Source: Verrucomicrobiota bacterium (lineage in GTDB: Bacteria > Verrucomicrobiota > Verrucomicrobiia > Opitutales > Opitutaceae). From it: DNA of 64,000 nt. Shown here piece by piece: positions 53,530-62,511 of the stretch; position 1 is the first letter of the stretch, and the number at the start of each line of letters is the position of its first letter. Where the stretch lies: the NCBI GenBank assembly GCA_023391285.1, contig JAEWBF010000026.1:29305-93304 (forward strand), given 5' to 3'. The notes beneath the pieces were generated by a model. The model was not told where the DNA came from. It ran no database searches and worked only from the letters and a program-made list of their open reading frames with translations. The translations under genes and the position numbers were made by a program.

Positions 53530-54779
53530 GCTCACCTATCCCGATAGAGGTTTCTGCTCTCGGAAAGCGGTTCGCTCATCGATCCACGTCGGCTCCGCCT
53601 ACCTGGCGAAACTTCCTGCGCGGCTGGCGTCGGTCGTCGTCCCCGCCGTTCTGGGCTCTGCGCGACATTTCGTTTTCCGTTCGAGCCGGTGAAATGCTTG
53701 GCGTGATCGGACGCAATGGCGCGGGCAAATCCACGCTCCTCAACCTCCTCGCCGGCGTTATCCAACCGAGCGAGGGGCACGTTTCCGTCCGCGGTCGTAT
53801 CGGCGGCCTGCTGGAATTGGGCGGTGGTTTCGCGGATGATCTCACCGGTCGCGAAAACGCCGTTCTCGCGGGTGTGACGGCCGGACTCACCCGACGGGAA
53901 GTGTATTCACGTCTCGAAGACATTGTGGCTTTCGCGGAGCTGGCCGAGTTCTTGGACGATCCCGTTCGCACCTACAGCACCGGTATGCGCATGCGGCTCG
54001 CCTTCGCCGTGGCCGTGCACGCGAGCCCGGAGGTGCTGCTCGTCGACGAATTCCTCGCGGTCGGCGACCTCGCGTTCCAAGCCCGCTGCCGCTCCCGCAT
54101 CGCTGAACTTCGCGCTGGAGGCTGTGCGATTGTGCTCGTTTCGCACGGCATGGGCGACGTTCGTGACACCTGTGATCGCGTGCTTTGGCTGCGAGATGGC
54201 CAGGTCGCTGCTCTCGACTCTCCTGCCGTGGTCACGGCCACCTACGAGGCGGAAATGCACCAGCGCACGTTGCAGCTTTCGCCAGGGAATTTCGACAGTC
54301 CTCCCCTCCCCACCGGCCGGTCGCCTGGCACGCGCGTGGGCTCGCGTGAAATGGAGATCACCGCGGTTCACCTTCTCTCCGGCCCGACAGTGCGCTGCGG
54401 CGCCGCGTTCTCCGTCGAAATAGTCTACCGCGGCGGTCGCCCCGCCCTCACTCCCATCTTCGTGGTCTCCATCACGACGGAAGAGGGACGAGTCTGCGTC
54501 GACACCAACACGGAAGCGGCTCGCCTGGCCACCGATCGTTTGTCTGCTACCGGTTCGATCCGCTTCACCATCCCCCGCCTCGAGCTCGCTGCGGGCCGTT
54601 ATTTCGCCAACGTCGGCATCTTCGATCGCGATTGGGATCATGCCTACGATCACCACTGGCATGCGTATCCATTTTCCGTCGACGGCACGCCCGCGCACCG
54701 CGGCGTGCTCGCGCCCGCTTGCAACTGGGACGTGACGACCACCGCCCCCGCCCTGGCTTCCGCTTCCGTCTCATCTTAG
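53526..54779 (+). CDS. wzt: ABC exporter ATPase, second copy, with C-terminal Wzt-like domain
   Basis: 417 residues from GTG in a GTGA overlap. Walker A GRNGAGKST, signature YSTGM (Ser to Thr compared with the usual YSSGM) and Walker B VLLVDEFLAVGD. The C-terminal 130 residues form a Wzt-like beta domain (GAAFSVEIVYRGG, GRYFANVGIFDRD), sequence-diverged from the first pair. It should export a second glycan or a differently capped form of the same one. Confidence 0.92.
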   Translation: MSSPIPIEVSALGKRFAHRSTSAPPTWRNFLRGWRRSSSPPFWALRDISFSVRAGEMLGVIGRNGAGKSTLLNLLAGVIQPSEGHVSVRGRIGGLLELGGGFADDLTGRENAVLAGVTAGLTRREVYSRLEDIVAFAELAEFLDDPVRTYSTGMRMRLAFAVAVHASPEVLLVDEFLAVGDLAFQARCRSRIAELRAGGCAIVLVSHGMGDVRDTCDRVLWLRDGQVAALDSPAVVTATYEAEMHQRTLQLSPGNFDSPPLPTGRSPGTRVGSREMEITAVHLLSGPTVRCGAAFSVEIVYRGGRPALTPIFVVSITTEEGRVCVDTNTEAARLATDRLSATGSIRFTIPRLELAAGRYFANVGIFDRDWDHAYDHHWHAYPFSVDGTPAHRGVLAPACNWDVTTTAPALASASVSS

Positions 54780-54781
54780 AA

Positions 54782-56743
54782 ATGAAAGCCCGCCCCGCTC
54801 TCTTTCTGCGCCAGCTATCGATGCTGGCCGGAGCGCTCATCGCGCTGTTCTTTCCTTTGTTCGCCGCCGCATCGGCCGAGACAGAATCGGACCGCGCGTT
54901 CTTCGATCGCGAGATCGCCCAAATGATGGAGCAGCACAACGTCCCCGGCGTCGCGGCTGTGTTGGTCCGCGGCGGCGACATTGCATTTACCGCCGGCTAC
55001 GGATTCGCCGACCTTCAACGCCGTTCGCCGATCGATGCCGAGCAGACCGTATTCCCGCTGGGCTCGATCTCCAAGATGCTCACGAGCATCGCCGTGCTTC
55101 AACTCGCCGACGCCGGCGCGGTCGATCTTCATGCCGACATTCGCACCTACATCGATGATGCGTCGATCGACGACCGTTTTGACGCCCCCATCACGCTTCA
55201 TCATCTCCTCACTCACACCGACGGCTTCGATGTCCGCTGGCTGGTCGGCGGCGCCGCGCGGGTGCCGGAGAAAGTGCTTCCCCTTTCGTCCATTGCGGCG
55301 CGCCTCCCCGCCCGCACACTTCCGCCCGGGGAGGTTTATGTCTACAGCGACGTCGGCATCACACTCGCCGGCTACATCGTCGAGCGGGTCGCTCGCCAAC
55401 CGTTCGCCGACTACGTTGAGCAGCGGATCCTCCGGCCGTTGGGCATGGCGCGCACCACGTTCAATCCGCGCCGGGAATTCTACTCCCGCGATCGCGCCAC
55501 GGGCTACGAATACAATCTCCGCGGGCGGTTCCGCGCCACGCCCGTCGTCTACCCGCACGCCAATCCAGCCTCTGGCGTCACTGCGCCGGTGGCCGACATG
55601 GCGCCTCTTCTCGAGGAACTGCTTCGCGCCTTTCGCACTGGCAGGAGTTCGTTGCTCAGTGCCAATTCGATCGAGTGGATGGGCGCAAAACGCTTCACCC
55701 ATCACCCTTCTTTCCCCGGCACCAGCTATGGCTTCTACGAATTCGTTCATCACGGCCGACGTGCTTTGGTCCACGGCGGCATGCTGCCCGGCTTCACCGC
55801 TGTTCTCGTGCTAATCCCCGAGGCCGACATCGGTCTCTGCATCGCCGCCAACCGTTTCGATCTCATCGGATCTCTCGAAGACGATCTGTTGCGCAAGATC
55901 GTCACTCGGTTCGCTCCCGCGCCGACGCCGGCGCCCGCTCTCGCCCCGGCTTCGCCGCCGCCTGGTTCGTCCGCCGCAAATCTCGCCGGTCGGTATCGCT
56001 GCGATCAATACTCCCACTTCTCCGTCGACAAGATCTTCGTGCTCGCCGGCCTCGCTAACGAAATCGCGGTCGAAACGCAGAACGACGGAAGCCTCCTTTT
56101 CCAACCGCAAGGCACACGCTGGCTGCCGATCGAGCCGCTCCTCTATCAGCGCGAAGATTCCGCCGAGCGCGTCCGATTCCAGGTCGACGCCGACGGACGC
56201 GGCCAACGCATTCTCGGTTCGGTGCAATTCATGTCGTATCACCGCATCGATTTCTGGGACGACTATCAGCGCCACATTCCGATCGGAGCCACTCTCATTG
56301 TGCTCACCGGATTTGGCGGTCTCTTTTCCGCGTGGCACGTGGGCCGCTGGCTCGGCTATCGCGGGGCAAACTGCGGCCGCGCCATGCATCTTCAACGCCT
56401 CGCCGCGATGCTCCTCCCGGCCACGATTTTGCTGATGATCGGCGGCTTGGCCTGGGTGTTGCGCGACTTGGAGTTTCTTTCCGTCGCCTTCGGCGAACCC
56501 CGGTCGATCGCGTGGCTCCGGCTCGTTCCTCTCGCGACATCCGCCTGCGCTCTACTCCTGCTTTTCGTCGCCATCAGATCCGTCCGGTGCGATCGCGTTC
56601 ACCGCCTGGAGTCCTGGTCGTATGTCCTTTCCGCCACGGCTGCGCTGCTCCTGCTGCCGTTTTTCATCCACTGGCAACTTGTCCGCGTCCCGGGCCCGGT
56701 CGTGGCGTTCGTCGTCCGATGCCTCTCGCCGTCAGTATTATAA
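54782..56743 (+). CDS. Membrane-anchored serine hydrolase, class C beta-lactamase fold
   Basis: 653 residues. Signal peptide or anchor (about 8-30), then a beta-lactamase/esterase domain with nucleophile motif SISK (about 94-97), YSD (about 187-189) in place of YxN and HGG (about 334). A Pro-Ala linker (about 380-400), a beta domain and four C-terminal helices follow. The family includes DD-peptidases, esterases and transesterases; in a polysaccharide operon a deacetylase or esterase role is plausible but unproven. The stop lies inside the next gene (25-base overlap). Confidence 0.88.
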   Translation: MKARPALFLRQLSMLAGALIALFFPLFAAASAETESDRAFFDREIAQMMEQHNVPGVAAVLVRGGDIAFTAGYGFADLQRRSPIDAEQTVFPLGSISKMLTSIAVLQLADAGAVDLHADIRTYIDDASIDDRFDAPITLHHLLTHTDGFDVRWLVGGAARVPEKVLPLSSIAARLPARTLPPGEVYVYSDVGITLAGYIVERVARQPFADYVEQRILRPLGMARTTFNPRREFYSRDRATGYEYNLRGRFRATPVVYPHANPASGVTAPVADMAPLLEELLRAFRTGRSSLLSANSIEWMGAKRFTHHPSFPGTSYGFYEFVHHGRRALVHGGMLPGFTAVLVLIPEADIGLCIAANRFDLIGSLEDDLLRKIVTRFAPAPTPAPALAPASPPPGSSAANLAGRYRCDQYSHFSVDKIFVLAGLANEIAVETQNDGSLLFQPQGTRWLPIEPLLYQREDSAERVRFQVDADGRGQRILGSVQFMSYHRIDFWDDYQRHIPIGATLIVLTGFGGLFSAWHVGRWLGYRGANCGRAMHLQRLAAMLLPATILLMIGGLAWVLRDLEFLSVAFGEPRSIAWLRLVPLATSACALLLLFVAIRSVRCDRVHRLESWSYVLSATAALLLLPFFIHWQLVRVPGPVVAFVVRCLSPSVL

Positions 56744-59700
56744 TCCCCGCTCACAACGCGGCCGCAACCCTCGCCGGGACCGTCGCGTCCGTGCACGCGC
56801 AGACGCACTCGCGCTGGGAAATCATCATCGTCGAAAACGGTTCGACCGACGATACGCTTCGCGTCGGCGCGGAACTCGCCGCGTCCGACTCGCGCATTCG
56901 CATCGTCCGCAGCGCTGCGCAGGGCGTCAGTCATGCGCGCAATCGCGGACTCGAACTCGCACAGCACGATTGGGTGCTCTTCCTCGACGCCGACGACTGG
57001 ATCCTGCCCCGGCATCTCGCAACGCTCACGTCGATTCTCTCCGCCCGCCCCCTGCTCGACGCCGTTCACTGCGGCTGGCGCCGCGTTTCGCCTTCTGGCG
57101 AAACGCTCATCGAACAAATCGGCTCGACCGACGAAGACCTTTTTCCCTGCTTCGCACGCACGTGCGCCTTCGCGATTCACGCCTGCATCGTCCGCCGCAG
57201 CGCGGTGCTGGAGGTCGGCGGATTCGATGTCACGCTGCGCACCTGCGAAGACTGGGATGTTTGGCAACGCATCGCCCGCGCCGGCGCTCGCTTCGCCCTC
57301 CATCCCGAAATCCTCGCCATCTACCTCGCCCGCCCGAGTTCTGCTTCGATGGATGGGCATCAAATGTTGCGCGACTCGCTCAAGGTCATCGCCAAGGCGT
57401 TCGAACCCGATTCACGCGTCCCTCGCCCGTTGCCGGCGTATGCCAAAGGGTTGTCCGCGGAAATCCTCCCGACCGCTCGGCTCTACAGTTTGCTCTGGCA
57501 GGCCGGACTCGTGCTCGGCGCCGGTCTGGACGCCACCTCCCTCTTCAACGCCCTTCCGCGCACCTCCCTCGCCAGCCTCGATGCCGACGGCGCCGCATCG
57601 ACCCTGTTCGACGCGATGCGCCTGCCCACGGCATGCCCGCCCGCTGCCTGGTGGCGCCTCCATTCTCAAAATCTCTCACGCCTGCAGCAATTTCTCGCGG
57701 CGCTCGAGGAGCACACCGGGCAGAAAGGTCTGGGCCGTAGCGTCCTCGTTCAACTCGAGCGCTACACCATCAAATCGGCTCAAACATCACGCCCCTTCAC
57801 CGCCGGGCACACTCACGCGATTACTCTCGAAGTCACGCGGACTTTTCCCGATCTCACCCTGCCTGCGCCCATCGATCGCTTGCATTGCTGGGTCGAACTC
57901 GAGGGTCAACTTCTCGGCGAGCTCGAACTGCCCGTCTGCGACGGCCTCGTTCCCGCCGACATCCTCGCCGACGCCATCGCCGCCGAATTCGCCTGGACCA
58001 TTCTTGCGCGCTTCTTCGCGCGCACGATTTATCCGTCGCTCGTCACTCGCCGGGAAGCGTCAGGGTGGTCGGTCCACCGGGGCGCCAACGTTCTCGCCCA
58101 AAACATCCCGGGCGCAACCCTTGCTCCAGAAACCCTGCACGATCGCGTGGGCTGGGCACTTTTCGTCCAGGAAGCCTGGGCCCTGCCCCAGCCGGCCACC
58201 GACGATTTCTACGCGGCCGACACGCTCGAGCGCCGGACGGATCCGCCCCATCTCAAGGGCTTCGATGCCGAATGGCTCCCCGTGGATCTCCTCGATCCTC
58301 TGCCCGCGTCTCTCCGCGTCCAACCGCGTCTCGACGTCATTCTGACGGTCGCCGACATCCCTCTGTGTCGCACGCGCGCGATCGTTCCTCGCCGCATCCT
58401 TTCCGCGGATACATTACGCGCCGTCGTCACCGCTGACGCCGGTTTGGAGCTGTGCCGCGTTTGCGTGCGCGAGGCACTCTTGCAGCGGCCCATCCCGACC
58501 CGCCGCACGCTTCGACAACTCCTCGCCGACGCCCGCGTGCTTCGTCGTTCTCGCGCTCCTCACCGCAACCCCATCGCGCGCGGAGAACCGTCCGAAGCAT
58601 TGCCCGCTGGAGCATGTTATCCCCTCGCTATTCTGCCTCGCCACCCCGCGACGCCGTGCGGCTCGAGCGGTTCCCGGCGCGCGCTGCTGCCGCGGGGCGT
58701 GACGAGCGAAGCGCTGCGTCTTGCCCGCACGCAGGGCGTCTCGGTCGCCGTTCAGCCCGCCGGCGAGCCCCTCCAAGCCACCATCCTTTATAACCCCGAC
58801 CTGCTGCTGCGCTCCGCCTCGGTCGCACCAACGCCGCGTAGCGCCAAGCCTCCTCCGCCGACCGACCCCAAATACTTCGACCAACTCTTTGCGAGCCGTC
58901 GCGACCCTTGGGACTACACGTCGGACTACGAGCAGACAAAATACCGCCAGACGCTGGATTTACTTCCGACCTCAAAACCTCGCCGCGCCCTGGAACTCGC
59001 CTGCGCGGAAGGTCACTTCACGGTTCAACTAGCACGGCGCGTCCGTGAACTCGTCGCAACGGATGTTGCGGCCACCGCCGTGCAACGCACACGCGAACGC
59101 TGCGCCACCCTGAAGAACGTGTCGTTTCAACAGCTCGACCTCGTCTACGATCCGCTTCCCGAGGGCGTCTTCGACCTGCTCGTCTGCAGCGAGGTTCTCT
59201 ATTTCGCAGGCACCCGCGCAAACCTCGAGGTGATCGCTCAGAAATTTGTGGAAGGTCTCGAACCCGGCGGCCACATCGTCCTCGCGCACGGCAACGTCCA
59301 CGCCGAGGACCCCACTCAGCCAGGGTTCGATTGGGATCTTCCGTTTGGGGCTAAGACGATCGGCGAAGTCTTCGCCGGGCATCCCGAGCTTCGTCTCGTC
59401 CGCGAACTCTGCACCCCGCTTTACCGCATCCAATTGTTTCAACGCCGGCATCCCTGGATCGGCAAGCTCCTGGTGGCTCCGCCAGAACGCCGCTCAATAC
59501 CCCTTCCGACCCAGCTCCCGGACCATGTCGCGCGTCAGGTGATTTGGAAAACGACGCCCGCGCCGGTATCTACCGTCGCTCCGATCTCTCATACGTCTCG
59601 CCTGCCCATCCTCATGTATCACCGGATCGCGGATGAAGGCCCCGACGCGCTCGAACGCTATCGGGTCGACCCCGCGCGCTTCGAGGAACAGATCTCCCAC

Positions 59701-60291
59701 CTGGCCGCGGCGGGATACCGAAGCGCCACCTTGGAAGAGTGGCGCGCCGCGCGCGAAGCCAAGCGGCCGCTCCCTGGTCAACGGATCCTGCTTACCTTCG
59801 ACGATGGGTGTATCGACTTCTACACCACGGCGTGGCCGATCCTCCAACGCCACAAGTTCGGCGCGATCGTCTTCCTTCCGTCCGACGAAGTCGGCGGCAG
59901 CTGCCGTTGGGATGCTCGCTACGGTCCGCCTGCTCCATTGATGAGCTGGGAGCAGATTCGCGAATTGCGCGAGGATGGCGTCGAGTTCGGTTCGCACACG
60001 GCGAGCCATGCCATGCTCACCGGTCTCACGCTCGAAGAGATGGCTCGGGAAGCGCTGCGCTCTCGCGCCTCGCTCGAGGAACAAATCGGCGAACCTGTCA
60101 TGAGCGTTGCGTATCCGTTCGGCGCCTACGATCGCGTTGTCGAAACGGTGTTCGGCGCGTGCGGTTATGTCTTCGGTCTCACCTGTGAACCTCGGGTTTG
60201 CGAGGTCGGAGACCGCCTGCTCGCCCTCCCTCGTCTCGAGGTGTCCGGCGACCTTTCACTGGAGGGGTTCGTCGACTTGCTTGCCGGCTGA
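56719..60291 (+). CDS. Trifunctional glycosyltransferase / NodS-like methyltransferase / NodB-like deacetylase
   Basis: 1190 residues. Domain 1 (about 1-240) is a GT2 enzyme (VSIIIPAHNAA, ENGSTDD, LFLDADDW). The middle (about 384-600) has two copies of a small accessory module. Domain 2 (about 717-905) is a NodS-like SAM methyltransferase (YFDQLFASRRDPWDY, ALELACAEGHFTVQLA, LLVCSEVLYFA). Domain 3 (about 961-1185) is a polysaccharide deacetylase (PILMYHRI, LTFDDGCIDFY, SHTASHAML with the metal histidines). The three activities mirror those in Nod-factor synthesis (chain extension, N-methylation, N-deacetylation), here in one chain. It could build a de-N-acetylated, N-methylated aminosugar; the start ATG overlaps the upstream gene. 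Confidence 0.92.
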   Translation: MPLAVSIIIPAHNAAATLAGTVASVHAQTHSRWEIIIVENGSTDDTLRVGAELAASDSRIRIVRSAAQGVSHARNRGLELAQHDWVLFLDADDWILPRHLATLTSILSARPLLDAVHCGWRRVSPSGETLIEQIGSTDEDLFPCFARTCAFAIHACIVRRSAVLEVGGFDVTLRTCEDWDVWQRIARAGARFALHPEILAIYLARPSSASMDGHQMLRDSLKVIAKAFEPDSRVPRPLPAYAKGLSAEILPTARLYSLLWQAGLVLGAGLDATSLFNALPRTSLASLDADGAASTLFDAMRLPTACPPAAWWRLHSQNLSRLQQFLAALEEHTGQKGLGRSVLVQLERYTIKSAQTSRPFTAGHTHAITLEVTRTFPDLTLPAPIDRLHCWVELEGQLLGELELPVCDGLVPADILADAIAAEFAWTILARFFARTIYPSLVTRREASGWSVHRGANVLAQNIPGATLAPETLHDRVGWALFVQEAWALPQPATDDFYAADTLERRTDPPHLKGFDAEWLPVDLLDPLPASLRVQPRLDVILTVADIPLCRTRAIVPRRILSADTLRAVVTADAGLELCRVCVREALLQRPIPTRRTLRQLLADARVLRRSRAPHRNPIARGEPSEALPAGACYPLAILPRHPATPCGSSGSRRALLPRGVTSEALRLARTQGVSVAVQPAGEPLQATILYNPDLLLRSASVAPTPRSAKPPPPTDPKYFDQLFASRRDPWDYTSDYEQTKYRQTLDLLPTSKPRRALELACAEGHFTVQLARRVRELVATDVAATAVQRTRERCATLKNVSFQQLDLVYDPLPEGVFDLLVCSEVLYFAGTRANLEVIAQKFVEGLEPGGHIVLAHGNVHAEDPTQPGFDWDLPFGAKTIGEVFAGHPELRLVRELCTPLYRIQLFQRRHPWIGKLLVAPPERRSIPLPTQLPDHVARQVIWKTTPAPVSTVAPISHTSRLPILMYHRIADEGPDALERYRVDPARFEEQISHLAAAGYRSATLEEWRAAREAKRPLPGQRILLTFDDGCIDFYTTAWPILQRHKFGAIVFLPSDEVGGSCRWDARYGPPAPLMSWEQIRELREDGVEFGSHTASHAMLTGLTLEEMAREALRSRASLEEQIGEPVMSVAYPFGAYDRVVETVFGACGYVFGLTCEPRVCEVGDRLLALPRLEVSGDLSLEGFVDLLAG

Positions 60292-60302
60292 ACGCCTGCG
60301 CA

Positions 60303-60324
60303 CGCGGGCTCAATTCGAGCCGCG
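60303..60324. other. Hairpin between convergent genes
   Basis: CGCG with a one-base bulge and GGCTC pair with GAGCC and GCG around AATTC. No T-run on either strand; it overlaps the stop of the minus-strand gene. May aid 3'-end formation on both strands. Confidence 0.3.
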
Positions 60325-60807
60325 ACCCGCCGAACCGCTTTGATCCGCTGCGCCCGGATCGAAGCCCTCCTCCTCCACCCACAACACCAGGCGGTAGCTG
60401 TCGCCACTCGACCAGCCTTCGGCCAAAGCATGCACTCCCGTCGCCCCGCTCTGCGCGCGCTGCTCCAATTCCACCGCGAGTTCCTCGAAATCTTCTCTCC
60501 GCCCCGCGATGCCCCGCCAGGTTACTTCGCGCTTGTTCGCGCACATCAGACGGAGATTCGAAAATGGCCCCAAATGCGCGTGTTCGCCCGCTTCACCTGC
60601 CTCCGGCGACGCCATGAAACGCCGCACTTCCGCTGCGAACGCCGCAATCCCGTTCCGATCCGCGCGAAACACCCACCGTCGCTCGGACATCTGGCACTCA
60701 TACCAAAATCCCAGCTCCCGCCACCCTTCCCGCGCAAGGTTGGCGATTGCCTCATCCGACTTCGTCGAGGCAGCTGCCAATGGTTCGGGCGTGTGTCCGG
60801 TGTTCAT
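60310..60807 (-). CDS. Hypothetical protein
   Basis: 165 residues, not recognised. Soluble, acidic, with segments WRELGFWYECQMSERRWVF, RADRNGIAAFAAEVRRFM and a C-terminal YRLVLWVEEEGFDP; no signal or membrane helix. The start at 60807 (MNTGHTPE) is the first sensible Met; the open frame continues 61 codons upstream without protein-like composition. It is convergent with the trifunctional gene and ends 18 bases beyond it. Confidence 0.6.
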   Translation of the reverse strand: MNTGHTPEPLAAASTKSDEAIANLAREGWRELGFWYECQMSERRWVFRADRNGIAAFAAEVRRFMASPEAGEAGEHAHLGPFSNLRLMCANKREVTWRGIAGRREDFEELAVELEQRAQSGATGVHALAEGWSSGDSYRLVLWVEEEGFDPGAADQSGSAGRGSN

Positions 60808-61172
60808 CACTTGAAAAGCTTCTTCGACGCGCTTCGACCCCGGCTGAGACGGAAAGTTTCGGACCGATCCCGTCGCAGCATTCTGATCCTTCGAGAGTTC
60901 CCGCTCTCTAAACCGCGCACCACCAGCGAACACGGCGCTGTCTCCCGAAATGACACTGGGCGCGAAACCACATTTACCTCTTCTAAACATCGGCCGCGCC
61001 GGGAGTATTCCCGTTGCGGAACGGGTCAGAGGCGTGGAACGCGTGGCTTCGTAGTCGGATTTATTTAACAGGATTAGTTTCCGCGCGCTGGCCCCGCCCG
61101 GGAAACGGCGAGTCTCTGCTTTCCGCGGGCGAAATATTCATCGCGTGCGCCCCTGCTCGAAAGGAAAACCCC
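60808..61172. other. Intergenic region with two overlapping hairpins
   Basis: No gene is convincing here. CGGGA-GTAT-TCCCG (61000-61013) and CCCGTT-GCGG-AACGGG (61010-61025) share bases, so they are mutually exclusive stems in the leader of the downstream gene. An AT-rich stretch follows (61060-61080) that might hold a promoter; no clear -35/-10 pair. Confidence 0.4.
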
Positions 61173-62039
61173 ATGACTTATCGAACCCAAGTTGGCCCAC
61201 AAACCCGCCGCTGCGTAATCCGAGCCTTCCTCCTTTGCGCCCTGGCCGCCGTATCCGCCAGGACGTCGATCGCAGGCGAATCGCACGCGCCGCACGCATC
61301 GAAATCTGCCTCTTCGCATTTCGTGCTTCCCGATGTGAATCTGGAAATGCGGCGCATCGACGCCGGCACCTTCTCGATGGGGACTGCATCCGGTGGGCCT
61401 GAAAGCGAGCGGCCCGTGACCCAGGTCACAATCAGCCAACCCTTCTGGCTCGGGCGAACCGAGGTCACTCAGGCGCAATGGCAGGCAATCATGGGGACCA
61501 ATCCCGCGCATCTCAAAGGCGCGGACCGCCCCGTGGAGCATGTCTCCTGGACTGACGCAATGGCCTTCGCCCAAGCACTCACCGACCGCGAACGTGCTGC
61601 CGGGCGATTGCCCGAGGGTTATATCTACACCCTGCCCACCGAAGCGCAGTGGGAGTATGCGTGCCGGGCCGGAACGACCGGTCTGTATCCAGGGGACCTG
61701 GACGCGATGGGCTGGTATGAAAAGAACGCCGCCTACGAAACTCACCCCGTCGCCCTGAAAGAACCGAACGCATGGGGCCTGCACGACATGCACGGCAATG
61801 TTTGGGAGCTATGCCTCGACTGGTATGCGCTGTATCCCGGCGGCACCGTCACCGATCCCGTCGGAGCAGAAACCGGTTCTCACCGCGTCAGTCGCGGCGG
61901 GGGGTTCCGCGGCGCTGCAGAACATTGCCAGTCTGCCCATCGAAATCGAGACAAGCCGTTCAACCGGAATGCGCAGCTGGGTTTTCGTATCGCTCTCAGC
62001 CCTCCTCCAGCATCGGCCCCCGCCCATCTTTCACAATAG
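61173..62039 (+). CDS. Secreted formylglycine-generating-enzyme (SUMF1) family protein
   Basis: 288 residues. A signal peptide (about 1-35) is followed by the FGE-sulfatase domain: MRRIDAGTFSMG, FWLGRTEVTQAQWQAIMG, YTLPTEAQWEYACRAG, HDMHGNVWELCLDWY, SRGGGF and LGFRIAL. Family members range from sulfatase-activating enzymes to structural or ligand-binding proteins; the exported location and lack of a neighbouring sulfatase make activation doubtful. The start at 61173 has AAGGA seven bases upstream. Confidence 0.9.
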   Translation: MTYRTQVGPQTRRCVIRAFLLCALAAVSARTSIAGESHAPHASKSASSHFVLPDVNLEMRRIDAGTFSMGTASGGPESERPVTQVTISQPFWLGRTEVTQAQWQAIMGTNPAHLKGADRPVEHVSWTDAMAFAQALTDRERAAGRLPEGYIYTLPTEAQWEYACRAGTTGLYPGDLDAMGWYEKNAAYETHPVALKEPNAWGLHDMHGNVWELCLDWYALYPGGTVTDPVGAETGSHRVSRGGGFRGAAEHCQSAHRNRDKPFNRNAQLGFRIALSPPPASAPAHLSQ

Positions 62040-62326
62040 ATCGCGGCTTGCCGTCGTGAGGAAGCTCGCGACTACGGGCCGCCTGTGCCGACGTTCGCGC
62101 GTGCCGTCGCCATCGCGGCGATAAGCATCCCTGCCCTACCGGCAACACGACCTCGCTACCAACGAAGCGGCGAGCTCCCCAACACACCGACGGCGGAAAC
62201 ATCAAAGATGATCCGCCGATCGCTGCATCTTCCGATCTTCCTGCCGCCCCGCGCCGGCGTCGCGAGCAGCGACATTGCTTTGCCTCACACGTCGTGAAGC
62301 CAAATCACGCTCCGCCCGAAAAATAA
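62040..62326. other. Intergenic region, nothing seen
   Basis: 287 bases between the SUMF1-family gene and the 3' end of tRNA-Tyr. No gene with coding character, no strong hairpin with a T-run on either strand. Confidence 0.4.
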
Positions 62327-62412
<86 letters not shown>

Positions 62413-62511
62413 ACAAAGGGAACGCGGAAAATTTCGTCTCCCTACTCGAACGGCAAGGTTTTTTTACCACAACCTTGCCACCATTTCACACCGGCCTTTG
62501 CTCGACCGCGC

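Noticed and set aside
59880..59900. Another ops-like match (GGCGGCAGC)
   Set aside because: Inside the deacetylase coding region and not followed by GT.
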